A stretch of 6,356 nt of DNA from an uncultured Planctomycetaceae bacterium. GTDB taxonomy: Bacteria > Planctomycetota > Planctomycetia > Pirellulales > Pirellulaceae. Made by a program: the position numbers and the translations under genes. Each line of letters starts with the position of its first letter. Position 1 is the first letter of the stretch. The stretch is from positions 1 to 6,356 of the forward strand of contig CALBTA010000269.1 in the NCBI GenBank assembly GCA_937967755.1, read 5' to 3'. Below, in pieces: positions 1 through 6,356 of this stretch. Below the pieces are notes generated by a model. The model saw only the letters and a program-made list of their open reading frames with translations, made no database searches and had not been told where the DNA came from.

Positions 1-1735
<1,735 letters not shown>

Positions 1736-1796
1736 GTTGATAGCTCGCTGGCCAGAAGCTAGTAGGAATCTCAGCCGCAGGTAGGCCCACCGCGAA

Positions 1797-1814
1797 GCCG
1801 CTCATGAAAGCGGC
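1797..1814 (-). other. small hairpin in the leader of the PSCyt1 gene
   Basis: GCCGCT and AGCGGC form a perfect 6-bp stem around a 6-base loop. The hairpin lies about 62 bases upstream of the ATG at 1735, inside the predicted 5' leader. It may be a leader structure or chance; nothing ties it to a known riboswitch. Confidence 0.3.
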
Positions 1815-1849
1815 ATCGGGCGGTGTTTGGCTGATGTTTAGCAACCTTA

Positions 1850-1879
1850 AGTCTAAGCGGCCAAAGAAGTTGCTGTCAA
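1850..1879 (-). promoter_or_regulatory. candidate sigma70-type promoter for the PSCyt1 gene
   Basis: Read on the minus strand there is a perfect -35 TTGACA (1879-1874). An 18-base spacer then leads to TAGACT (1855-1850), which matches four of six bases of the -10 consensus. Transcription would start near 1843, giving a leader of about 108 bases. The site lies between the large inverted repeat at 1904-1975 and the ATG at 1735, so it would give this gene its own transcript, separate from the DUF1559 operon upstream. It was assigned by eye only. Confidence 0.45.
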
Positions 1880-1903
1880 GTTTTTGGACCTGAATTCCCT
1901 CAG

Positions 1904-1975
1904 AGGAAGCGGAACGGCGCAAGCCGTCCGGTGTTTGAAAATTCTCACCGGAGGGCTTGCGCCCTGCCGCTTCCT
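1904..1975. repeat. 30-bp imperfect inverted repeat (large hairpin), possible terminator or dispersed palindromic element
   Basis: The left arm (1904-1933) and the reverse complement of the right arm (1946-1975) match at 27 of 30 positions, around a 12-base A/T-rich loop (1934-1945). Both arms contain AGGAAGCGG, GGCGCAAGCC and TCCGGTG. The right arm includes two bases of the TAG stop codon of the DUF1559 gene (1974-1976), so the hairpin forms at the very end of that message. No T-run follows on either strand, so it is not a textbook intrinsic terminator, but it could end or protect the transcript. The arm sequence resembles palindromes I associate with planctomycete genomes. That dispersed-family reading is inference from memory. 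Confidence 0.8.
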
Positions 1976-2945
1976 AATCCATTGCCGTTGCCTCAATCCC
2001 CTCGCGTCCGGCGATGGTGGCGAGGGCTCGGTAGACGGCGAGTTGGATGTCGTCGCTTAAGAACCGCACGCTGCCGTCGGCGAAGCAGAATTGGGCACCG
2101 CCGGTGTGGTTGCTGCGGAAGCCGTTTTGATGTTGCCAATCGTGATCGTCGTATTGCCCTCCGCCTGGCTTGTAGACGTTCAGCGGCACGTTCGCGTTGG
2201 CAACCGCTTCGACCGAGTGTGCCCAAGTGAACCCCAAACCGAAGCAGGGCAAATCACACGAAGCCCGTACCGGGTTCCAAACATCCTCACCGATCATCAT
2301 CGTCTTCGACGAGCCGTCGTCGAGCGCCCGATCGTCAACAGGCCGTTGCCAGCTCATCGCGTAGAACAAGCCGTTGCCGCGTCGCCAGGGATCGTGGTCA
2401 TCACCGGCAGCGACATTCGCCCAATCGCCCCAGCCAAAGTTATCGCCCTGCACACCTTTATAGTTGGTGAACGCCACTTCCACACCGCGCATGTAGTGCG
2501 TGTGCACGGTCATAGGGCTGTGCTCGCTCATGGTGTCGCTCGGGCAGAAGAAAGTCGGAACGTTGGTGGCGATCACCTCGGGCGAGTCGATCAACCGCCG
2601 CCGGGGAATATCGCCCCGCTGGGTCAGATGGCCCTCGTCCAGGAACGGGAGCACTTCGGAAAGCCAACTCCAACTTCGCGAGTCCTCGAACGCTCCGCCG
2701 TAGGTGTCCCAGTCGTCGTAGTCGCCGTAGCGGTTGTACGGCATGCGTCGTTTCGCCGCGTGGTGCCCGTGCACGCTCAAGCCGACTTGCCGCAAGTTGT
2801 TGCCGCAATGCATTCGCCGGGCTTGCTCGCGGGCGCTGTGGACCGCCGGCAGCAAAAGCACGACCAGGATGCCGATGATCGCCGTGACGATCAACAGTTC
2901 CGCGATCGTAAATGCCCTGGGCGTGTTTGTTTGGCGAACAGTCAT
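1974..2945 (-). CDS. DUF1559 prepilin-like protein (type II pseudopilin N-terminus, H-X9-DG C-terminus)
   Basis: This 323-residue protein has all the hallmarks of the planctomycete DUF1559 (SBP_bac_10-like) family. Residues 10-36 form a prepilin-type signal and membrane helix, RAFTIAELLIVTAIIGILVV. F12 would be mature residue +1, and E16 is the conserved +5 glutamate. The residue before the cut is Ala rather than the usual Gly. The post-helix segment SAREQARRMHCGNNLRQVGLSVH is typical of the family, as is TFFCPSD at 131-137. The C-terminus has NHTGGAQFCFADGSVRFLSDDI, the H-X9-DG motif (H280, D290-G291), followed by the usual ALATIAGREG tail. Length is normal. The ATG overlaps the upstream lipoprotein stop as ATGA, so translation is probably coupled. 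The protein is expected to be processed by prepilin peptidase and anchored or assembled at the envelope; its role is unknown. Confidence 0.96.
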   Translation of the reverse strand: MTVRQTNTPRAFTIAELLIVTAIIGILVVLLLPAVHSAREQARRMHCGNNLRQVGLSVHGHHAAKRRMPYNRYGDYDDWDTYGGAFEDSRSWSWLSEVLPFLDEGHLTQRGDIPRRRLIDSPEVIATNVPTFFCPSDTMSEHSPMTVHTHYMRGVEVAFTNYKGVQGDNFGWGDWANVAAGDDHDPWRRGNGLFYAMSWQRPVDDRALDDGSSKTMMIGEDVWNPVRASCDLPCFGLGFTWAHSVEAVANANVPLNVYKPGGGQYDDHDWQHQNGFRSNHTGGAQFCFADGSVRFLSDDIQLAVYRALATIAGREGIEATAMD

Positions 2946-3388
2946 CGTGCCGGTTCCAAATCGAAATCGAATTGGGTTTCCGCGTCGAGTTGCACTTTGG
3001 CCGAAAGCGGTGTCGTTTCCGGCGCATTATAGCGGCGGTCGATGAGGGTCTTGGGCATGCCGGGATGCACGGCCCCTTGTTCATCTTCGGCCGGTTCGTT
3101 GGCGAAAACAACCACTTGATAGCTTCCCGGCGGCGCTCCTGCACGCTGGCCGACGAACAGCCGGTAATTTCCTTCGGCATCGATTGGCCCGGTCGGGTGG
3201 TGCAAAGACGAGTTGCCAGCGTTTCGATCCGGCCGAAACGAAACAGCCCCAGCCGTCAGCGGCTCGCCAGCGATTGTGACTTTGCCTTCCACCGGAACGA
3301 GAGTTTCCCCGCCGCGGTCGCAACCGGCCGCCGGCAACAGCGTGGTGATAAGCCAGAAGCCGATCGTGCTGCCGGATAACCGCTGCAT
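2942..3388 (-). CDS. small lipoprotein with carboxypeptidase-regulatory-like (transthyretin-like) beta-sandwich
   Basis: This protein has 148 residues from the ATG at 3388; a GTG at 3391 just before it would add one residue. It begins with a lipoprotein signal: a hydrophobic stretch (GFWLITTLLP) leading to AAGC, with C23 as the lipidated cysteine. The mature part has the pattern VPVEGKVTIAGEPLTAGAVSF, then AEGNYRLFV, PPGSYQVVVFAN, RRYNAPETTPLSAKV and FDFDL. These are the short strands and G-x-Y turns of the carboxypeptidase-regulatory-like fold, which in planctomycetes is commonly paired with DUF1559 genes. Its stop overlaps the DUF1559 start by four bases, so the two form an operon driven from the 3389-3651 region. 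Asp follows the lipid cysteine, which in E. coli would favour inner-membrane retention; whether that rule holds here is unknown. The biochemical role is unknown. Confidence 0.88.
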   Translation of the reverse strand: MQRLSGSTIGFWLITTLLPAAGCDRGGETLVPVEGKVTIAGEPLTAGAVSFRPDRNAGNSSLHHPTGPIDAEGNYRLFVGQRAGAPPGSYQVVVFANEPAEDEQGAVHPGMPKTLIDRRYNAPETTPLSAKVQLDAETQFDFDLEPAR

Positions 3389-3443
3389 CACTTCTTGAGC
3401 TTGAAAGGTTCCGCCGCACTAACTCGCTGCCACGACATTCCGA

Positions 3444-3472
3444 AATATAAATGGAATTCGCGAGTGAGTAAA
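3444..3472 (-). promoter_or_regulatory. candidate sigma70-type promoter for the lipoprotein/DUF1559 operon
   Basis: On the minus strand, TTTACT (3472-3467; four of six -35 bases) is followed by a 17-base spacer and TATATT (3449-3444; five of six -10 bases). The predicted start is near 3437, leaving a leader of about 50 bases before the ATG at 3388. This is the A/T-richest part of the intergenic region. It was assigned by eye only. Confidence 0.45.
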
Positions 3473-3590
3473 TTCAGTTAGCCCCGGGCAATAGGGGCCG
3501 TCATGGGCAATTCGCAACGCGCGGTGAAAGAAACAAACGCTTTAACCGTTACCACCCGTTCTGACTCCGCGCATCTGGCATCGCTGCAAT

Positions 3591-3596
3591 TACAAT
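3591..3596 (+). promoter_or_regulatory. possible -10 element for the beta-helix gene
   Basis: TACAAT matches five of six bases of the -10 consensus and lies about 56 bases before the chosen ATG at 3652. No recognisable -35 is found at the right distance. An upstream in-frame ATG at 3595 overlaps this box, which is one reason to prefer the later start. Weak evidence. Confidence 0.25.
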
Positions 3597-3651
3597 GAGT
3601 CGCTGGCGGCGGAAAGTTTGCCGGCTGCGCACTCTTCTTGGAAACTGCACC

Positions 3652-4671
3652 ATGATTCGAACTCTTTGTTCCGTTGGGTTGTCCCTTTTGTTGCTGTCCT
3701 CGCCTGCTTTCGCGCGCGATATTTTTGTCGATAATATTGGTGGCGACGACCGGCATGAGGGGCGCGCACCCGTGGCCCGCAACGTCGGCGGTGGTCCTTG
3801 CCGCACGATTGCACAGGCACTGCGGCTGGCCCGCGGCGGAGATCGGATCGTCCTCGCCCCCACGGGTGAACCTTACCGCGAGTGCATTACGCTGCACGGC
3901 GCGCAGCACAGCGGTTCCGCCCGGCGGCCGTTTGTGATCTTGGGCAACGGCGCGACGCTGGACGGTTCGCGGCCGGTCCACCCCGAAGCTTGGAAGCAAT
4001 TCGACGGCGACACGTACCGCTTCCGCCCGTTGAAGATGAGTCACCAGCAGTTGTTCCTGAACGACCGGCCACTGGTTCGCGTGGCCCTCGACAACAACAA
4101 TTTGGCCGTGCCCGAATTGCACCCGTTGCAATGGTGTTTGTTCGACCGGCACATTTACCTGAACCTCAAGCGCCCTTCGCTGAAGATACCCGGCGACGTG
4201 GACAGCGTGCCGAAGGAAGTTTTAGAGCGCAGCGCGGTCGAAGGCTGGCGCTATGTGCCGCAGCAGTACAAGCTGACGCACGCCCACCACCCGGTTGGGA
4301 TTTCGCTGTACGACGTTCGCAACGTGGTCATCGCCGACCTGTTCGTGCAAGGGTATCAACTCGACGGAGTCAATGTTCACGACAAGGCGTTTAACACGCA
4401 GTTGATCGGCGTGAACGCCCGCGGCAATGGGCGGAGCGGAATTTCCATCGGCGGTTCGTCGCGGGTGATTGTTTCCGAGTCGATCGTCGGCAACAACGGA
4501 GCGGCCCAGGTGCGAACCGAAGGGTACTCGGTCACCGAAATCACCGGCTGCGAAATCCTCGCCCACACCGCCCCGTCAGTCGTTCGCGACGGCGGAGACG
4601 TTTCGATCGACGGGCTAAAGCTTGTCGAAAAGACGATCGATGGGCACATTGACCCGCCGTCCACAGAGTAG
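3652..4671 (+). CDS. secreted right-handed parallel beta-helix (pectate-lyase-like fold) protein
   Basis: The chosen ATG (3652) gives 339 residues and places a clean Sec signal peptide at the N-terminus: MIRTLC, a leucine-rich core, then SSPAFA with cleavage before R22. The in-frame ATG at 3595 would put 19 basic, non-signal residues in front and overlaps a -10-like box, so it is rejected. Residues 23-110 follow the DUF1565-like opening of many secreted beta-helix proteins: DIFVDNIGGDD, then CRTIAQALRLARGGDRIVLAP and a Y-R-E strand, then FVILGNGATLDG. Residues 215-325 show repeated short strands with asparagine and glycine turns (VRNVVIADLFVQGYQLDGV, NTQLIGVNARGNGRSGISI, RVIVSESIVGNNGA), typical of rungs of a parallel beta-helix. 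Residues 110-210 are less repetitive and may form an insert. Polysaccharide binding or cleavage is plausible from the fold, but no catalytic residues can be assigned. It is transcribed away from the lipoprotein operon and converges on the DUF1501 gene. Confidence 0.9.
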   Translation: MIRTLCSVGLSLLLLSSPAFARDIFVDNIGGDDRHEGRAPVARNVGGGPCRTIAQALRLARGGDRIVLAPTGEPYRECITLHGAQHSGSARRPFVILGNGATLDGSRPVHPEAWKQFDGDTYRFRPLKMSHQQLFLNDRPLVRVALDNNNLAVPELHPLQWCLFDRHIYLNLKRPSLKIPGDVDSVPKEVLERSAVEGWRYVPQQYKLTHAHHPVGISLYDVRNVVIADLFVQGYQLDGVNVHDKAFNTQLIGVNARGNGRSGISIGGSSRVIVSESIVGNNGAAQVRTEGYSVTEITGCEILAHTAPSVVRDGGDVSIDGLKLVEKTIDGHIDPPSTE

Positions 4672-4692
4672 GACGGGTTTGTAACCCGTCCT
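4667..4692 (+). repeat. palindromic repeat, copy 1 (left half of an inverted pair)
   Basis: This 26-base unit contains a perfect hairpin: AGGACGGGTT, loop TGT, AACCCGTCCT (4670-4692). It includes the TAG stop of the beta-helix gene (4669-4671). It matches the reverse complement of 4750-4775 at 21 of 26 positions. The hairpin could act at the end of the plus-strand message, although no T-run follows. Confidence 0.75.
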
Positions 4693-4749
4693 TGGTTTCA
4701 TTTGGTGGTTTAGAACTTCGTGGTTCGTCGACGACTGAACGTCGCTCGA

Positions 4750-4775
4750 TAGACGGGTTGCAAACCCATCCCACT
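4750..4775 (-). repeat. palindromic repeat, copy 2 (right half of an inverted pair)
   Basis: Read on the minus strand this begins AGTGGGATGGG, runs through TTTGCAACCCGTC, and is the inverted partner of 4667-4692 (21 of 26 identical). Its own palindrome is less perfect than that of copy 1. It directly follows the TAA stop of the DUF1501 gene (4776-4778). The two copies are separated by 57 bases, giving a REP-pair or BIME-like layout in a convergent intergenic region. Confidence 0.7.
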
Positions 4776-6098
4776 TTAAAACAACTCCTCAATCACCTTC
4801 CCGCCTTCTTTGACCAACTTCAACGGTTGGTCTTGCGGGGTGAAGTACTCGTGGTTGGGGTCCATGCCGAGGATTTTGCAGAACGTCACGAACAGGTCTT
4901 GCACGCCGATGGGCCGCTCGGTTACTTCCGTGCCGTCGGCGTTGGTCGCTCCCAACACCTGGCCGACCTTCACGCCGCCGCCGCTGAGGCAAGTGATCCA
5001 ACCCTTCGCATAATGGTCGCGGCCGCCGTCCTTCTTGATCTTCGGCGTGCGGCCGAACTCGCCCATCCAAACGACCAGCGTATCTTCCAGCATGCCGCGG
5101 TCTTCCAGGTCGGTCAGCAACGTGGAATAGGCGGGATCGACCTCTTGGCAAAGGTTGGGCGTATCACGGAAGCCCTCCTTGTGCGTGTCCCAACCCGCAT
5201 CGTTGCGGCCGCCGGTGCTGAAGACCTCGACGAAGCTTACGCCCGCTTCGACCAACCGCCGGGCGAGCAGGCAACCCTGGCCGAACGTCGTCCGCCCGTA
5301 AGCGTCGCGAAGTTTATCCGGCTCTTCATCGAGGCTGAAAACATTGACCTTCGGGCTGAGGACGAACCGCGCCGTGCGGTCGTAGGTATCTTTCTTTTCC
5401 TTCACCGCGGCAGCCCCACCTTGGGAAGCGAATTCCGCATCCAACTCATCGGCCAATGCCAGGCGGCGGCGAAGCACCTCCGGCGCGACCTTAGGCACCA
5501 CGTCACCCGGGATTGTGCCGGGTTCATTGATCTTGAACGATTCGTACTTCGCGCCCAGCACGCCGCTGTTCACATCGCGGGTCTTGATCCGCGGTTGGCC
5601 AATGCGCACGAATGAAGGCAGATCGAACTCGGCGTCGAAACGTTCGTGCGCGACGACCGATCCCCACGTCGGGTAAGCGATGGTTGGGTTGATCGGGTAG
5701 CCCGTGCGAACGAGCTTGATCGCCCGAAAGTGATCCGCCTCGTTGGATTGCATCGAGCGGATGAGCGCCAGCTTGTCGGCAACCGCGGCGGTCTTCGGCC
5801 AGTATTCAGCGAACTGAACGTCAGTCAACTTCGTTTGAATCGCTTTGGCGGGGCCTTGGTTCTTGCTGCCGATCTTCGGGTTAAAGGTCTCAAACTGGCT
5901 TGGCCCGCCATCCATCCACAACAGAATCATCCGCTTGCCGCGCTTCTGCAGCTCGGCAGCGTTTGCGATCAAAAGATCACGCCACCCCAACTGCAACACC
6001 CCCGCCGCGGCACCAGCGGCGGTTAGCTGTTTCAGAAAGCTACGGCGATGCGTCACACCGCGGCGGTCGTTATGGACGGAGAGGAATGGGTGGATCAT
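4776..6098 (-). CDS. DUF1501 family protein, Tat-exported
   Basis: This complete 440-residue protein is of normal length for DUF1501. A twin-arginine signal lies at residues 17-23 (H-R18-R19-S-F-L-K), followed by an alanine/glycine-rich hydrophobic stretch to about residue 47, so folded export is expected. Family landmarks are MILLWMDGGPSQFETFNPK (57-75), ADKLALIRSM (107-116), GWDTHKEGF (302-310), VVWMGEFGRTPKI (342-354), GGRDHYAKGW (358-367) and the closing GVQDLFVTFCKILGMDP. Established knowledge places DUF1501 with alkaline phosphatase/sulfatase-like folds. D63, D304, H306, D361 and H362 could be metal ligands, which is inference. An in-frame TAA two codons upstream makes the ATG at 6098 the earliest possible start. 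Such genes often sit next to PSCyt1/DUF1549 genes. Here a PSCyt1 gene is nearby on the same strand, but four kilobases downstream and across three other genes. The substrate is unknown. Confidence 0.96.
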   Translation of the reverse strand: MIHPFLSVHNDRRGVTHRRSFLKQLTAAGAAAGVLQLGWRDLLIANAAELQKRGKRMILLWMDGGPSQFETFNPKIGSKNQGPAKAIQTKLTDVQFAEYWPKTAAVADKLALIRSMQSNEADHFRAIKLVRTGYPINPTIAYPTWGSVVAHERFDAEFDLPSFVRIGQPRIKTRDVNSGVLGAKYESFKINEPGTIPGDVVPKVAPEVLRRRLALADELDAEFASQGGAAAVKEKKDTYDRTARFVLSPKVNVFSLDEEPDKLRDAYGRTTFGQGCLLARRLVEAGVSFVEVFSTGGRNDAGWDTHKEGFRDTPNLCQEVDPAYSTLLTDLEDRGMLEDTLVVWMGEFGRTPKIKKDGGRDHYAKGWITCLSGGGVKVGQVLGATNADGTEVTERPIGVQDLFVTFCKILGMDPNHEYFTPQDQPLKLVKEGGKVIEELF

Positions 6099-6114
6099 GG
6101 GTTAGGGTGAGGGC

Positions 6115-6137
6115 TGTCAAAATTGTGTCAAATGTTG
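6115..6137. repeat. tandem direct repeat TGTCAAA, 11-base period
   Basis: TGTCAAAATTG (6115-6125) is followed at once by TGTCAAATGTTG (6126-6137). The 11-base spacing is close to one helical turn. The repeat lies 17-39 bases before the DUF1501 ATG. Read on the minus strand each copy contains TTGACA, but no -10 fits at the right distance. It could be an operator-like site or chance. Confidence 0.3.
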
Positions 6138-6154
6138 TCGTAGGTATTCATCCG

Positions 6155-6160
6155 TTTATA
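6155..6160 (-). promoter_or_regulatory. possible -10 element for the DUF1501 gene
   Basis: TATAAA on the minus strand (five of six -10 bases) would start transcription near 6148, about 50 bases before the ATG at 6098. No -35 is recognisable at 16-18 bases upstream. Weak evidence. Confidence 0.25.
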
Positions 6161-6172
6161 AGTTTCTTACTG

Positions 6173-6196
6173 CCTTCACCCAGGGGGAGAGGGAGG
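6173..6196. repeat. repeat-like C/G-rich scrap in the DUF1501 leader
   Basis: The string beginning CCTTCACCCAGGGGGAGAGG resembles a low-complexity motif that recurs between genes in many environmental genomes. A related piece, GGGTTAGGGTGAGGG, lies at 6099-6113, and GGGTGAGGG pairs with CCTTCACCC at eight of nine positions across 59 bases. Membership of a repeat family is inferred from memory, not from a comparison. Confidence 0.3.
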
Positions 6197-6236
6197 CCAA
6201 CACTCTGCGGAATTAATCAAGTTCCAGAGGACATCT

Positions 6237-6356
6237 TCAAACGCGAGGTTTCAAACAAATTGTAACTAACACGCCGAACCGTATTGAGTCCGAGTACCAC
6301 GATTCCTGGCGATTTGAACGGCCGTCCGCCCGAAGTCCATCATTCACCAACTCTTT
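6237..6356 (-). other. open reading frame tail entering from the right edge (39 residues, possible gene end)
   Basis: One minus-strand frame is open from the right edge to a TGA at 6237-6239; the other two minus frames close within 15 bases of the edge. The visible tail contains NRQESWYSDSIRFG. This faintly recalls the W-[TS]-[ED]-S-[IL]-A-V-G ending of some transposase-like proteins, but with an extra residue and no further support. A 40-codon open stretch is not rare by chance. It may be a real gene end, a degraded remnant or nothing. Confidence 0.2.

Noticed and set aside
1904..1975. Classical Rho-independent terminator
   Set aside because: The stem is strong but no T-run follows on either strand, so it is reported as an inverted repeat with possible terminator role only.
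2091..3032. Long plus-strand open frame of 313 codons
   Set aside because: It lies antisense to the DUF1559 gene and part of the lipoprotein gene, has no signal, motif or domain, and is explained by the high-GC third positions of the real genes.
3481..3498. GCCCC/GGGGC hairpin in the divergent region
   Set aside because: It has only five pairs with an eight-base loop, no T-run, and is not placed at a gene end.
3595..3651. Upstream ATG for the beta-helix gene
   Set aside because: It adds 19 arginine-rich residues before a clear signal peptide and overlaps a -10-like sequence.
3478..4152. Minus-strand open frame of 224 codons
   Set aside because: It is antisense to the beta-helix gene, with no recognisable features.
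4541..4792. 83-residue minus-strand frame with VGWVCNPS and GLQTRPT
   Set aside because: These peptides are simply translations of the two palindromic repeats; such spurious proteins are often annotated where this kind of repeat occurs.
4692..5615. Plus-strand open frame of 307 codons
   Set aside because: It is antisense to the well-supported DUF1501 gene and begins inside the repeat pair; its composition is that of a shadow frame.
5900..6265. Plus-strand frame running through the DUF1501 start region
   Set aside because: It is antisense to the Tat signal region and then crosses repeat-like sequence; no protein features.

Overview
The window reads as chromosomal DNA of a planctomycete (Planctomycetota, probably class Planctomycetia). 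The evidence is the gene mix. There is a cytochrome-type PSCyt1/DUF1549 protein, a DUF1501 Tat-exported protein, a DUF1559 prepilin-like protein with its H-X9-DG tail, and a small carboxypeptidase-regulatory-like lipoprotein directly upstream of the DUF1559 gene. Shine-Dalgarno sequences are weak or absent, which also fits. No rRNA, tRNA, CRISPR array or complete insertion sequence was seen.

Layout. Bases 1-1735 (minus) hold the 5' part of a PSCyt1-DUF1549-LamG-type secreted protein whose 3' end lies beyond the left edge. Bases 1736-1973 are intergenic, with a candidate promoter, a small 5'-UTR hairpin and a large near-perfect inverted repeat. Bases 1974-3388 (minus) are a two-gene operon, lipoprotein then DUF1559 protein, joined by an ATGA overlap. 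Bases 3389-3651 are a divergent intergenic region with candidate promoters for both sides. Bases 3652-4671 (plus) encode a secreted right-handed beta-helix protein. Bases 4672-4775 are a short convergent intergenic region filled by a pair of inverted palindromic repeats. Bases 4776-6098 (minus) encode a complete DUF1501 protein. Bases 6099-6356 are a leader region with repeat-like scraps and, at the edge, a 39-residue open end of unknown nature.

All five proteins carry export or membrane signals: Sec signal peptides, a Tat signal, a lipobox and a prepilin-type helix. The window is therefore a run of envelope or exported proteins. I see no evidence that they form a single pathway. The lipoprotein/DUF1559 pair and the PSCyt1 and DUF1501 families are all typical of planctomycetes, and their biochemical roles are largely undefined.

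I found no convincing new multi-gene system. The points most worth a second look are these: the first c-type heme motif of the PSCyt1 protein reads CFQCN instead of CxxCH; two different palindromic repeat elements sit exactly at gene ends; and those elements contribute to, or abut, three of the four complete stop codons.
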